A stretch of DNA of 64,000 nucleotides from assembly GCA_015068735.1 (NCBI GenBank), contig SVJW01000007.1, positions 1 through 64,000 of the forward strand. The letters are read 5' to 3'. The number at the start of each line of letters is the position of its first letter. Position 1 is the first letter of the stretch. A program made the position numbers and the translations under genes. Below, in pieces: positions 1 to 9,094 of the stretch. The stretch comes from Oscillospiraceae bacterium. Lineage in GTDB: Bacteria > Bacillota > Clostridia > UMGS1883. The notes under the pieces are model-generated. The model did not search any database, was not told the origin of the DNA, and saw nothing but the letters and a program-made list of their open reading frames with translations.

Positions 1-8
1 TGAATTAA

Positions 9-404
9 ATGGCAATCACACAGTATTTCGGAACAGGTAGAAGAAAGAAGTCTGTTGCTCGTGTTCGCCTCGTTCCCGGTAAAGGCGAAATCACAATCAA
101 CAAGAGAACTATAGACGATTATTTCGGACTTGAAACACTTAAGGCTATTCTCCGTCAGCCCCTCGTTGCTACAAGCACAGAAGGCAAGTTTGACGTTATT
201 TGTAACGTTCACGGCGGTGGATTCACAGGCCAGGCAGGTGCTATCCGTCACGGTATCGCACGCGCACTTCTTAAGGTTGATGAGGAAGCTTACAGACCTG
301 TACTTAAGCAGGCCGGTTACCTTACTCGTGACCCCAGAATGAAGGAAAGAAAGAAATACGGTCTCAAAGGCGCTCGTCGTGCACCTCAGTTCTCAAAGAG
401 ATAA
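9..404 (+). CDS. rpsI: 30S ribosomal protein S9
   Basis: Component of the small ribosomal subunit whose C-terminal tail reaches the decoding P site. The 131-residue product has the family's full length, the N-terminal [12 protein letters not shown] motif and the invariant C-terminal SKR tail. The ATG at 9 follows within a few bases of a probable stop of the preceding gene (normally rplM), most of which lies outside the window. The last nine coding bases and stop lie within a 24-bp sequence repeated at 34930-34953, so the gene end serves as an integration target while staying intact. The gene is certain; the upstream partner is inferred from the usual rplM-rpsI order. Confidence 0.98.
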   Translation: MAITQYFGTGRRKKSVARVRLVPGKGEITINKRTIDDYFGLETLKAILRQPLVATSTEGKFDVICNVHGGGFTGQAGAIRHGIARALLKVDEEAYRPVLKQAGYLTRDPRMKERKKYGLKGARRAPQFSKR

Positions 405-415
405 AGACTTTGCAA
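392..415 (+). repeat. Putative attL: 24-bp direct repeat at rpsI 3' end
   Basis: The 24 bases from inside the last rpsI codons (Ser-Lys-Arg-stop) to 415 are repeated without mismatch at 34930-34953. The 3' end of rpsI is a known insertion site for tyrosine-integrase elements in Firmicutes. The copy here keeps the rpsI reading frame, as expected when an element carries a replacement gene end. Both copies are followed by a similar hairpin terminator (CCCACAACC-type stem). No integrase is visible between the copies, so the assignment rests on the repeat, its position and the inner arm-like motifs. Confidence 0.8.
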
Positions 416-417
416 AC

Positions 418-454
418 AAAATCCCACAACCAAGCGGTTTGTGGGATTTTCTTT
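418..454 (+). terminator. Rho-independent terminator after rpsI
   Basis: Stem AAAATCCCACAA paired with TTGTGGGATTTT around a short loop, followed by TTCTTTTT. It ends the ribosomal protein transcript. If the island model is right, this terminator belongs to the island and replaces the host one now found at 34960-34990. Confidence 0.85.
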
Positions 455-460
455 TTGCGA

Positions 461-481
461 TTTGCCACAAATTTGCCACAA
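461..481 (+). repeat. Tandem 10-bp motif, putative integrase arm site (left)
   Basis: Two copies of TTTGCCACAA separated by one A. An 18-bp stretch (GCCACAAATTTGCCACAA) is identical to 34786-34803 at the other island end, in the same orientation. Short tandem direct repeats just inside the att core are typical of tyrosine-recombinase arm-binding sites. Function is inferred. Confidence 0.6.
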
Positions 482-517
482 GTCGGGAATTTGTGTTTTT
501 CATTTTAATATAAAATT

Positions 518-553
518 ATACCCGGAAGCCCTTGAAAATAGGGTTCCGGGTAT
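518..553 (-). terminator. Inverted repeat downstream of helicase remnant
   Basis: ATACCCGGAA-GCCCT pairs with AGGG-TTCCGGGTAT across a short A/T loop. Read on the minus strand it follows the stop of the helicase fragment and is trailed by an A/T-rich tract (ATAATTTTATATT), so it is probably the original terminator of that gene. Confidence 0.6.
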
Positions 554-583
554 TTACGTTTAATTACTAATCAAAGGAAGAAT

Positions 584-925
584 TCATAGCTTGTCCCAAT
601 TAACATCTCTTCTGTAACTTTTAAGATTATTTTTATACAAAAAGGATGACTCACTTGCACTTTTACAAACTCCGTCTGAATTATGCCGAAGAGTTCCTTG
701 CATGATATAACAAACTTTTTTTGCACGAGTAATTCCGACATAGTGTAGATTAAGTGATTGATCATAATCTTCTTGAGACCCCTTAAAAGGGGGCATAATA
801 TATTCATATAAATCCATATGAAAAACAATATCGTATTCTAAACCTTTAGATTTATGCAAACTTAAAATATTTACTTCATTTTGTCTTGCAGGAGCATAAG
901 TTTGTAGTTTACTGTACATATGCAC
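584..925 (-). pseudogene. UvrD/Rep-type helicase, C-terminal remnant
   Basis: The 113-residue frame carries only the C-terminal motifs of superfamily 1 DNA helicases: LSLHKSKGLEYDIVF (the motif around the conserved KG-L-[ED]) near residues 20-35 and YVGITRAKK (motif VI, with the ATP-contacting Arg) near residues 62-70. Walker A, Walker B and the other N-terminal motifs, normally several hundred residues, are missing. Its 5' end abuts the 5' end of a second truncated gene on the other strand, so a deletion or rearrangement probably joined two broken genes. UvrD-like helicases of this kind are common in mobile and defence loci; which system it came from cannot be told. Not expected to be functional. 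Confidence 0.75.
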
Positions 926-1294
926 GGTTATAAAAGAATCGGAGAGGAAAATGCATTACAGAAGGTTACAACTACGGGATTCTTTGCGTTCCTCAACATT
1001 AACGGTGTTGCAACTGATGTAATAATCACAGCAAAACATTTTGCCGATGAGATATCGAGAGTTGTCTTTATGTTGCATTACAAAGATAATGGGAAATTAA
1101 TCACAGTCCCCATAGCAACTGAAGTACAATGGAATTTCTCCGAAGGGACGGATCTTGCTTATTGCGAATTCAAGCCTATTGGAGAACGATTCACAAAAAT
1201 CACCGGAAGACATGTATATGCCGCTGCATTAACTGAAAAGGATATGTTAACAGAAAAGCAGTTAAATGAAATATCAAAGGAAACACAAAACTAA
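920..1294 (+). pseudogene. Trypsin-like serine protease, N-terminal remnant
   Basis: The 124-residue frame resembles the first half of chymotrypsin-fold bacterial proteases: TTGFFAF near residues 17-23, a His in the ITAKHF context (the usual T-[NA]-K-H catalytic His site) and Asp in EGTDLAYC (the D-L/I-A site). The segment with the catalytic Ser (GxSG) is absent; the frame stops at 1294, 14 bases before the convergent regulator ends. Such proteases occur as stand-alone genes in genomic islands. It overlaps the start of the helicase remnant by six bases head to head, a junction unlikely to be ancestral. An intact small protein of new function is possible but less likely. Confidence 0.55.
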
Positions 1295-1308
1295 CAGGCG
1301 TTTCAAAA

Positions 1309-2148
1309 TCACTTACTATTTATAGATTTTAAAAACTGCTTTGGAGAAATTCCAAATTCCCGTTTATACATTTTTAGAAAATAATTATAATCAGAAAAAC
1401 CGACAGCAACAGAAATTTCTGTAATACTCATATCTGTAGTTTTTAGAAGATGTTTTGCCCTCTCAAGCCGTTTACATTTTATAAAATTCGCAATTTTTCC
1501 GTTACCGCACTCACTCATAAGGTTATAAAGCTGAGTACGACTGATATGAAATTCGTCGCAAAGTTTTTTAATTGAGATATCTTCAGCAAGATGAGATTCG
1601 ATATATTTTTCAATAGATTCTATCTGATTTTTTCCCGAAGAGCGTAGCATTTCTTTTAATTGTATATATCCTGTGCAAGCATCCATGATTTTTGAGGCGG
1701 CAAGAATTTGTCTGTTATTTCTGTATTTGATTTTTTTTATTTGGGTGTCTAAATTTTCTGCAATGCAATATTCCTTACATAAGTTTTTCATACTATTTGT
1801 GAATTCTGTGCGATTTTTATTATCAGTAATCTGACCAAACATTAGATAGCCTATGATTCTTCCGTTTCCTGTGACAACTGCTGTTGCCTCAATAAGTCCT
1901 GCATGGCATTTATAAATATTCAAAGGGTTTTCTTTTGTGCATTTTGAAAGTGAAATGTTGTCGCATTCACGGCATTTTTTATCAAAGTTCTTATTTTTAC
2001 GCATAGCAGAACAGAAAGATTTATTATCCTGAGGATAGGAAACAACCTCATTAAAATCATTATCAAATAGGACAATTCTGATTCCTGTAAGAACATAAAA
2101 GTCCTCCATAAGTTCCATTAAGTTTTTATCGTGAAGTAATAACGGCAT
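1309..2148 (-). CDS. AraC-family regulator with PocR sensory domain
   Basis: Transcription factor, probably the local activator of the divergent sugar operon starting at 2261. Residues about 8-150 match the PocR ligand-binding domain, including its cysteine-rich segment (C..C..C, KCHAGL); residues about 180-278 are a double helix-turn-helix AraC domain ending in GFSDYNYFLKMYKREFGISPKQF. I place the start at ATG 2148, which has GGTGGGA about seven bases upstream; an in-frame extension to 2232 lacks a ribosome-binding site. Only about 110 bp separate the two divergent starts, which fits shared control. The ligand is unknown; PocR domains are known from regulators of small-molecule catabolism. 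Length is about 279 residues. Confidence 0.85.
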   Translation of the reverse strand: MPLLLHDKNLMELMEDFYVLTGIRIVLFDNDFNEVVSYPQDNKSFCSAMRKNKNFDKKCRECDNISLSKCTKENPLNIYKCHAGLIEATAVVTGNGRIIGYLMFGQITDNKNRTEFTNSMKNLCKEYCIAENLDTQIKKIKYRNNRQILAASKIMDACTGYIQLKEMLRSSGKNQIESIEKYIESHLAEDISIKKLCDEFHISRTQLYNLMSECGNGKIANFIKCKRLERAKHLLKTTDMSITEISVAVGFSDYNYFLKMYKREFGISPKQFLKSINSK

Positions 2149-2260
2149 AAATATCCCACCTTTGTGGACGAATTTACAGTTTTTATGTATGATAATGCAT
2201 ATAATTTTAGCACTTAAAATGTTAAAATTCAAGTATAATTATAAAATTGGAGGAGTTAAA

Positions 2261-3664
2261 ATGAAAAAACAGACTTTTGCTTTGTATTTCGGTAATCGTG
2301 GCTTTATGCCGGCAGAACTTATTGAAAGTGCAAGAGAGGATATGGTTAAGGCAGTTATAGATGCCGGATACAATTACCTTATTATGGATAAGGAATCTAC
2401 ACGTTATGGCGCTGTCGAAACCCGTGATGAGGGCAGATTATATGCAAAGTGGCTTAAATCGCACGAAGGAGAATATGATGGCGTAATTCTTTGTATGCCC
2501 ATATTCGTTGATGAAAATGGTGCTATTACAGCACTTCAGGATGCAGGTGTTCCTATTTTGATGCAGGCTTATCCTGATGAAATCGGCAAGATGGATTTCC
2601 AGCACAGAAGAGATGCATATTGCGGAAAATTTTCAGTAACAGATGTTTTTGAACAGTACAAAGTTCCATATACAGTTTTGACACCTCATGTTGTTCATCC
2701 GCTTACCAAAGAATTTGAAAAGAATTTACATGATTTTGCGGCAATATGCCGTGTAGTAAACGGAATGAAGAGATTTACAATCGGATGTATCGGAGCAAGA
2801 ACAACTGCGTTTAAAACAGTACGCTTTGATGAACTTACAATGCAGCGTCATGGTATAAATGTAGAATCTTTTGACCTTTCCGAACTTTTTGAATTTGTCC
2901 GTGCAAAGGCTGACAATGATGAAAAGGTACTTGCCAAAAAGCAAACACTTGAAAATTATACTGACTTTACTAATGTACCTGAAGAAAAGAAGATTATGCT
3001 TTCAAAAATCAGTGTGGTGATTGATGAATATATTGAAAACTATCACCTTGATGCGATTTCACTCCGTTGCTGGAACGAAATGGAAACTTACTTAAGAGTA
3101 TGTCCCTGCGTTCTTATTTCGGAGCTTAATGACAGGGGAATTGTTGCTTCCTGTGAAATTGATATGTGCAGTGCAATTACAATGAGAGCACTTTCTCTTG
3201 CAACACAAGGCCCTGCGGCTTGTCTTGACTGGAACAACAACTATGGTGACGATCCGGATAAGGTTATTCTTTTCCACTGTGGTTCAACCGCTCAAAAATT
3301 GATGGCAGGAAAAGGTGAGGTTACATCACATAAGATGTTTGACAAGGGTGACCCTGGAAGCGGTTGGGGAACAAATGAAGGACGAATTGCAGCATTTCCG
3401 ATGACCTATTCAAACTGCAAGACTGAGGACGGAAAAATAACCATCTACATCAGTGAGGGTGAGTTTACAGGCGAGGATATTGAAAAAGAATTTTTCGGTT
3501 GCGGCGGTGTTGCTAAAATTGATAATTTGCAGAAGAAGCTCATAAAACTTGCAAGGGGAGGCTTCAAACATCATACAACTGTTGCAAACGGCCATGTAAA
3601 AGAAATTCTCGAAGAGGCTTTCAAGTATTATCTTGGATATGATGTTGTAAGCATCGAGGTATAA
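2261..3664 (+). CDS. L-fucose/L-arabinose isomerase-family sugar isomerase
   Basis: First gene of a five-gene plus-strand operon. The 467-residue protein has the overall layout of the L-fucose isomerase fold: an N-terminal domain with PILMQAYPDEIG near residue 106, a central domain with the AISLRCWNEM strand, and a C-terminal region with HCG and HHTTVANGH, whose His is a usual metal or substrate contact. These enzymes interconvert an aldose and ketose in the cytoplasm. It is followed after 3 bp by an FGGY kinase, supporting isomerase-then-kinase order. Start ATG 2261 has GGAGGAG upstream; a longer frame lacks one. Substrate is unknown: fucose, rhamnose, arabinose or a related sugar released by the neighbouring glycosidases. 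A TATAAT at 2234 has no good -35 box, consistent with activator dependence. Confidence 0.8.
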   Translation: MKKQTFALYFGNRGFMPAELIESAREDMVKAVIDAGYNYLIMDKESTRYGAVETRDEGRLYAKWLKSHEGEYDGVILCMPIFVDENGAITALQDAGVPILMQAYPDEIGKMDFQHRRDAYCGKFSVTDVFEQYKVPYTVLTPHVVHPLTKEFEKNLHDFAAICRVVNGMKRFTIGCIGARTTAFKTVRFDELTMQRHGINVESFDLSELFEFVRAKADNDEKVLAKKQTLENYTDFTNVPEEKKIMLSKISVVIDEYIENYHLDAISLRCWNEMETYLRVCPCVLISELNDRGIVASCEIDMCSAITMRALSLATQGPAACLDWNNNYGDDPDKVILFHCGSTAQKLMAGKGEVTSHKMFDKGDPGSGWGTNEGRIAAFPMTYSNCKTEDGKITIYISEGEFTGEDIEKEFFGCGGVAKIDNLQKKLIKLARGGFKHHTTVANGHVKEILEEAFKYYLGYDVVSIEV

Positions 3665-3667
3665 ATT

Positions 3668-5110
3668 ATGAAAATAGGTGGAATTGACGTAGGAACGACC
3701 GGCTGTAAGCTTACCGTATATAATAAAAAAGGAGAGTTTCTGGGACAATCCTACAAAGAATATAAAGTTTCAAGAAAAACCGGTGAGCATGAAATTGATG
3801 CGACCGTAGTTCTCGAAGGAGTTAAAAATGTAATTAAAGAAACCACAGAGGCTATAGGAAACATTGATGTAATTGGTGTAACAACTTTTGGAGAAACCTT
3901 TGTTATGCTTGATGAAAATGACAATGTACTGTTTCCTTCAATGCTTTATACCGATACCAGAGGATACGAAGAGTCAAAATTATTTGACGCAAACAGAGTA
4001 GCTGAAATTGCCGGAGTTAAACCGCATTCAATGTACAGTCTTCCCAAAATAATGTGGATAAAGAACAATCATCCGGAGGTATATGAAAAAGCAAAGAGAA
4101 TATTGCTTTTTGAAGATTATATTATTTATATGCTTACAGGTAACGCACAAATTGACCGTTCGCTTGCCGCACGAACAATGGCTCTTGATATAAGAAAATG
4201 CGAGTGGAGTGACGAACTGTTTGATTTTGCATGCGTTGATGTAGCCAAAATGTCAAAAGTTGTTCCTTCGGGAAGTATTGCCGGAAAAGTTAAAGCAAAC
4301 CTTCTTAGCGAACTCGGGCTTTCAGATACAGTTGTTGTAAATGGATGTCACGATCAGGTTGCAGCGGCACTTGGTTCGGGGATAATAAAAAGCGGGCTTG
4401 CCGTGGATGGAACAGGCACCGTGGAATGTGTTACACCAATGTTTGATAATATTCCCGATAACCCGGATATATATGAAAAGAATTATCCGATTGTACCTTA
4501 TGTTTTTGAGGGAAAGTATGTTACTTACGCGCTTTCATATACAGGCGGCGCAGCAATCAAATGGTTTAAGGACAGTTTTGCTGCTAACCTCTCTTATAAA
4601 GAGCTTGACTCAATGATTGACAATACTCCCGGGAGTATTATGGTAATGCCGCATTTTGCAGGTGGTGGCAATCCTTATATGGACCCATTTTCCAAAGCTG
4701 CATTTTTAGGTATAACACTTGAAACGACGTTGGGAGACCTTTACAAAGCCGTTATGGAAGGCATTACCTATGAAATGCTTCTTAACCTGAGCCATCTGAG
4801 GGATTCGGGGATTTCTCCGGATCATTTATATGCAACAGGTGGAGGTGCTTCGTCTCCCGAATGGCTTCAAATGAAAGCAAATATACTCGGTGTTCCTGTT
4901 ACTTCCCTTGATGCACCAGAGGTTGGCGCGGCAGGCACAGTAATTCTTGCAGGTGTTGCAACAGGTATATTTGAGAACATCGAAAAAGCCGTTTCTATAA
5001 TGGTTAAAGAAAAGAAAACCTACTATCCCGATGAAGAACTTCATGAAAAACACAAGGAAGTCTTCAGCAAATACAAAGAAATCTACAAAGCGGTAAAACC
5101 GCTTGTATAA
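3668..5110 (+). CDS. FGGY-family carbohydrate kinase (xylulokinase-like)
   Basis: ATP-dependent sugar kinase expected to phosphorylate the ketose made by the preceding isomerase. The N-terminus GGIDVGTTGCKLTVY is the phosphate-1 loop of the FGGY/actin-like ATPase fold; NGCHDQVAAALGSG near residue 225 holds the catalytic Asp region; YATGGGASSPEWLQMKANILGVPV near residues 388-412 is the second ATP-binding signature. Full family length (480 residues). It begins 3 bp after the isomerase stop and is followed by a DUF4432 epimerase 12 bp later, so translation is probably coupled. Closest in form to xylulokinases, but these families cannot be separated by eye, so no gene symbol is given. Confidence 0.88.
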   Translation: MKIGGIDVGTTGCKLTVYNKKGEFLGQSYKEYKVSRKTGEHEIDATVVLEGVKNVIKETTEAIGNIDVIGVTTFGETFVMLDENDNVLFPSMLYTDTRGYEESKLFDANRVAEIAGVKPHSMYSLPKIMWIKNNHPEVYEKAKRILLFEDYIIYMLTGNAQIDRSLAARTMALDIRKCEWSDELFDFACVDVAKMSKVVPSGSIAGKVKANLLSELGLSDTVVVNGCHDQVAAALGSGIIKSGLAVDGTGTVECVTPMFDNIPDNPDIYEKNYPIVPYVFEGKYVTYALSYTGGAAIKWFKDSFAANLSYKELDSMIDNTPGSIMVMPHFAGGGNPYMDPFSKAAFLGITLETTLGDLYKAVMEGITYEMLLNLSHLRDSGISPDHLYATGGGASSPEWLQMKANILGVPVTSLDAPEVGAAGTVILAGVATGIFENIEKAVSIMVKEKKTYYPDEELHEKHKEVFSKYKEIYKAVKPLV

Positions 5111-5122
5111 GGAGAATTGGTA

Positions 5123-6130
5123 ATGAATAAATATATAGGTCACCCGTATCAGTTAGCAGGATTTCAAGAATATCGTCTGACAGGCGGAAAAGCAGATGGG
5201 ATGCGTATGCTTCGTGTAAAAAACGGAAAAGGTCTTGAGATAGAAATATCGCTCGATAGATGTGCTGATTTATCACAAATAACCGTAAACGGCATAAATA
5301 TGGGATATTTTGCGCCATGCGGATATGTTCATCCCGCATATTACGACAACAAGGGGACTGGTTTTTTAAAATCCTTTACCGCAGGCTTTTTAACGACCTG
5401 TGGTTTGACAGCTGTTGGAAATCCTTGTATAGATGACGGAGAAGAGTTGCCACTACACGGAAATATTTCTCATACCCCTGTTGAAAACTATGCGGTAACA
5501 GAAAATGAAAACCATATTGAAATAACTTCTTATATCCGTGATGCATCACTCTTTTCACACAAGTTAATTTTAAAACGCATATATAGTGTTTCAAAAAATG
5601 AAAACCATATTGAAATGTATGATGAAATAGAAAATATTTCATCAATGACTACTCCTGTAATGATACTTTATCACTGTAACATAGGGTATCCTCTTTTGAG
5701 TGAAAATGCAAATGTGGTTATCCCTTCGTTGGATGTCACTCCCCGAAATGAACACGCAGAAAAGGATATAGAAAATTGCCTTAATATGGAAGAGCCTCAG
5801 AAGGATTATGTGGAAAAATGTTATTATCATAACGTAAAAGAAAATAACGGCATTGCACAATGCGGAATTTATAATTCTGACATTGAGAAAGGTCTTGTTA
5901 TTGAATATGCCAAAGAGACGCTTCCTTATTTTACTGAGTGGAAAATGATGGGAGAATACGAGTATGTATTGGGATTAGAACCCGGGAACTGTACCCCTGA
6001 CGGGCGTGACGTTCTTCGCAAAGAAGGAAAACTTATGTTTATAGAACCCGGAGAAAAATATAAATCACAACTTGTTTTTAAATTCATCGAAAATCACAAT
6101 AAGTTTACGGAGGAATTAAAATGCTGGTAA
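5123..6130 (+). CDS. DUF4432 aldose 1-epimerase-like protein
   Basis: Probable galactose-mutarotase-fold protein of the DUF4432 family (335 residues). Features include LEIEISLDRCADLSQITVNG near residues 34-53, LPLHGNISHTP near 112-122 with the His expected at the active site, and a C-terminal LGLEPGNCTPDGR segment near 290. The family often sits with sugar isomerases and kinases and is thought to interconvert sugar anomers, though direct proof is sparse. I choose ATG 5123, eight bases after AAGGAG; a TTG two codons earlier is too close. The last ten bases overlap the aldolase gene, indicating translational coupling. Confidence 0.8.
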   Translation: MNKYIGHPYQLAGFQEYRLTGGKADGMRMLRVKNGKGLEIEISLDRCADLSQITVNGINMGYFAPCGYVHPAYYDNKGTGFLKSFTAGFLTTCGLTAVGNPCIDDGEELPLHGNISHTPVENYAVTENENHIEITSYIRDASLFSHKLILKRIYSVSKNENHIEMYDEIENISSMTTPVMILYHCNIGYPLLSENANVVIPSLDVTPRNEHAEKDIENCLNMEEPQKDYVEKCYYHNVKENNGIAQCGIYNSDIEKGLVIEYAKETLPYFTEWKMMGEYEYVLGLEPGNCTPDGRDVLRKEGKLMFIEPGEKYKSQLVFKFIENHNKFTEELKCW

Positions 6131-6960
6131 ATTTAAAAAACATATTAAATATTGCAGAGGCTAAAAAGTGTGCAATAGGTTCTTTCAATACTCCTAATTT
6201 TGAGAGCTTAAAGGCAGTAATTTCTGCTGCTGAAGAAAAAAATCAGCCGGTAATTATTATGCATGCACAAGTGCACGAAGAAATGGGACTTTGCCAAATG
6301 GAGGAAATTGCACCAATAATGCTTTTTATGGCAGAAAAATCCTCTGTGCCTGTATGCGCACATCTTGACCACGGCACAGATTTAGATTATATTAAAAGAG
6401 GACTTGAACTTGGTTTTACCTCGGTAATGTATGATGGTTCAACTCTCTCTAATGAAGAAAATTTTGCCAAAACACTAATTGCCGTTGAAATGGCAGCCCG
6501 TTATGGAGCTTCGGTAGAGGCAGAAATTGGCTCTATGGGTGCACGCGAAGGCGGAACAGCCGGTGGTGAAAGTATTTATACAGAACCTGCTCTTGCGAAG
6601 AAATTTGTAGAGGAAACAGGGATTGATGCACTTGCGTGTGCATTTGGTACGGCTCACGGCATATACAACACCACACCCAAACTTGACTTTAACAGAGTAA
6701 GTGAAATATATTCCCTTATTGATGTTCCGATGGTTATGCATGGTGGTAGTGGAGTTAGCAAAGCCGATTATATGGAAGTAATAAAAAGAGGTATAAGAAA
6801 GATCAACTATTACACATATATGTCTAAAGCCGGTGGAGAAGCTATTTCGAATAAAACTTATTCTCAGTTCCATGATTGCGTAAATGAAGCAATTAATGCT
6901 ATGAAATCTGATGTAATCAAGGCTATAGAAACTTTTAATGAGTCCGCTAAAAACGAATAA
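6121..6960 (+). CDS. Class II (zinc) ketose-bisphosphate aldolase family
   Basis: Zinc aldolase of the FbaA/GatY/KbaY family, 279 residues. Metal-binding and catalytic motifs are visible: AHLDHGTD near residues 80-87, EAEIGSMGARE near 138-148, the His in FGTAHGIY near 178-185, and the phosphate loop MHGGSGVS near 204-211. It would cleave the phosphorylated ketose into dihydroxyacetone phosphate plus an aldehyde, closing an isomerase-kinase-aldolase route. Oddity: most family members need a 1,6-bisphosphate, yet only one kinase is present, so either a second kinase is elsewhere or the enzyme accepts a monophosphate. Start ATG 6121 overlaps the previous gene and has GGAGG upstream. Confidence 0.88.
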   Translation: MLVNLKNILNIAEAKKCAIGSFNTPNFESLKAVISAAEEKNQPVIIMHAQVHEEMGLCQMEEIAPIMLFMAEKSSVPVCAHLDHGTDLDYIKRGLELGFTSVMYDGSTLSNEENFAKTLIAVEMAARYGASVEAEIGSMGAREGGTAGGESIYTEPALAKKFVEETGIDALACAFGTAHGIYNTTPKLDFNRVSEIYSLIDVPMVMHGGSGVSKADYMEVIKRGIRKINYYTYMSKAGGEAISNKTYSQFHDCVNEAINAMKSDVIKAIETFNESAKNE

Positions 6961-7027
6961 TAACAAAAACAGGCGTCCGACAATAATCCCGGATTTTATA
7001 CAAAATCAGAATATAGGAGGAGTAGCA

Positions 7028-9082
7028 ATGTTTAATAAAGCATTGCCGATTTGGTTAGAAAACAAAGAAAAGGAAAAAAATATTCAAGCAAAATTTGAAG
7101 CAGACTTCATTGGAGAAGAGTGTACAATCCTTAAAATAACCGGGGCTACTTTTTATAAAGTTTTTTTGAATGGTAACTTAATACATTATGGTCCTTCGCC
7201 TACGGCAGGTGGCTATGCTCGTGTTGATGTCATTAAACTTGATGTTAATTCAGGGGAAAAAAACACAATACTTGTTGAGGCTGCAGGATATAACTGTTAT
7301 ACATATGCTGCAGTTAAACAAATAAGCTATATACAGGCAGAGATTTTGTGCCATGACAAATGTATAGCAGCCACGGGATATGATTTTACCGGTTATTTTG
7401 TTGCTTCAAAAGTTCAAAAAACTATGAGATATTCATTTCAAAGACACTTTACAGAAGTCTGGGATATGACAAAGGAAGATATTAGAGAGGCTGTGAGCAT
7501 TCAAAAACTTGACCTTAAGTATTTAGAGAGAAGAGCCCCGCTTCCTGATATAGATGTTGAACAAATTAAAACGGCGTATTCTAAAAGTGAATTTTTATAT
7601 ACGGAAAATGATTGGAGAATTTCAAGTCTTCAGGGGGCAACCGATAATATTGGAGATGAAATTGACGGATTTGAATTAAACGACATAGTTCATAGACCGA
7701 TTAAAGAACTTTCTAATTTTAATTACAATATAACAGCAAAAAGAGTGATGTTGCCTTGCGGATTGTCTGAAGGTGAATTTGCTGCATTTGAATGCGAAAA
7801 AAACACTTGCGGAATGATTAATTTAAGGTATAAGGCAGACGGAAATTGCAAAATCATAATTGCTTTTGACGAGAAATTAATTGACGGTAAATTTGATTAT
7901 AAAAATTGGGAAACATTCAATGTCATCGAGGTTAATTCTGCCGGTGAAACAAATTTTACTAATTTTGAAGTGTACGGTTTTAAATATTTTGCTGTATTCG
8001 TAGTTGAAGGAACATTAGAGATTGAGGAAGTTAATGTCGTAAAAATCAGAAATCCAATCAAAAATCCTCCAAAGCTGAATTGCGAAGATGAAGAAATTTT
8101 AAAAATTTATGCTTCAGCATGTGAATCTGCAAGGTGTAATTCTTTAGCTATTTTTATGGACTGCCCAACAAGAGAAAGAGCAGGATGGTTATGTGATAGT
8201 TATTTTGCAGCCCAGGCAGCCTATACATTTAGCGGGAACACTTATATAGAAGATGATTTTATTGAGAATTTTACTTTAGCAAAATGTGATAAGCTTCCAA
8301 AAGGAATGCTTCCTATGTGTTATCCTGCGGATCACCCGAACGGTAATTATATTCCACAGTGGGCAATGTGGTTTATTCTTCAGCTTGATCAGTATAAAGA
8401 GAGAAATAAAAACGTTAATATTGAAGAGTACAAGCAACTGTCGTATGATCTTCTTAAACATTTTGAGTCTTTTGAAAATGAGTTTCAGTTACTTGAAAAT
8501 CTTTCAGGATGGAATTTTGTAGAGTGGTCAGAGGCAAATGCCTGGACCGAGGGAATAAATTTCCCTACCAATATGTTGTACTGCCACATTAACAAAATTA
8601 TTGGAGGTTGGTTTAACGATAAGGCACTTATAACCAAATCTGAAATGCTAAAAAGAAAAATCATAGAACTTTCTTTTGACGGAAAATTTTTCAGAGATCA
8701 GGCATTAAGAAATCAGGATAATGTTCCCATTTTGTGTGAACATATTTCTGAAGTATGTCAGTATTACGCATTTATGTTTGAAATCGCAGATAGAGAAAAT
8801 TTCAATGAACTGTACAAAATGCTTGTAACAGATTTTGTGCCGGGAAGCGAAAATTGGAACAACATCGAAAAAGCAAATGCTTTTATGGGAATGTATATGA
8901 GGATGGAGCTTTTGCTTAAATGGGGTCATAAAGATCAATTACTTAAAGAGATCAAAATGTTCTTTGGCCATATGTCAGATATAACCGGCACCTTATGGGA
9001 ACATAAGCATATGACAAACAGCCTGAATCACGGGTTTACTGCATATTTATGCGTGCTTCTACTGGAAATTTTTAATAAATAA
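7028..9082 (+). CDS. GH78-like alpha-L-rhamnosidase
   Basis: Intracellular glycoside hydrolase (684 residues, no signal peptide) related to bacterial alpha-L-rhamnosidases. The (alpha/alpha)6 catalytic domain has FMDCPTRERAGWLCDS near residues 376-391; Asp378, Glu383 and Asp390 keep the spacing of the GH78 residues known in Bacillus RhaB (D567, E572, D579). TLWEHKHMTNSLNHGF near 655-670 supplies the likely catalytic Glu658. The N-terminal 350 residues are beta-rich accessory domains. Start ATG 7028 has GGAGGAG upstream; a longer frame reaching into the aldolase does not. It is the last gene of the operon and ends before a strong hairpin. A rhamnosyl or related deoxysugar substrate is likely; exact linkage is unknown. 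Confidence 0.8.
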   Translation: MFNKALPIWLENKEKEKNIQAKFEADFIGEECTILKITGATFYKVFLNGNLIHYGPSPTAGGYARVDVIKLDVNSGEKNTILVEAAGYNCYTYAAVKQISYIQAEILCHDKCIAATGYDFTGYFVASKVQKTMRYSFQRHFTEVWDMTKEDIREAVSIQKLDLKYLERRAPLPDIDVEQIKTAYSKSEFLYTENDWRISSLQGATDNIGDEIDGFELNDIVHRPIKELSNFNYNITAKRVMLPCGLSEGEFAAFECEKNTCGMINLRYKADGNCKIIIAFDEKLIDGKFDYKNWETFNVIEVNSAGETNFTNFEVYGFKYFAVFVVEGTLEIEEVNVVKIRNPIKNPPKLNCEDEEILKIYASACESARCNSLAIFMDCPTRERAGWLCDSYFAAQAAYTFSGNTYIEDDFIENFTLAKCDKLPKGMLPMCYPADHPNGNYIPQWAMWFILQLDQYKERNKNVNIEEYKQLSYDLLKHFESFENEFQLLENLSGWNFVEWSEANAWTEGINFPTNMLYCHINKIIGGWFNDKALITKSEMLKRKIIELSFDGKFFRDQALRNQDNVPILCEHISEVCQYYAFMFEIADRENFNELYKMLVTDFVPGSENWNNIEKANAFMGMYMRMELLLKWGHKDQLLKEIKMFFGHMSDITGTLWEHKHMTNSLNHGFTAYLCVLLLEIFNK

Positions 9083-9094
9083 ACAATAAACTTT

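Noticed and set aside
571..828. 85-codon minus-strand frame overlapping the helicase remnant
   Set aside because: It is a different frame of the same DNA; only the 584-925 frame shows helicase motifs.
4622..4639. Perfect 18-bp palindrome (AATACTCCC / GGGAGTATT) resembling a Noc-binding site
   Set aside because: It encodes an ordinary stretch of the FGGY kinase, differs from the Bacillus Noc site in each half, lies within the island and is single in the window.
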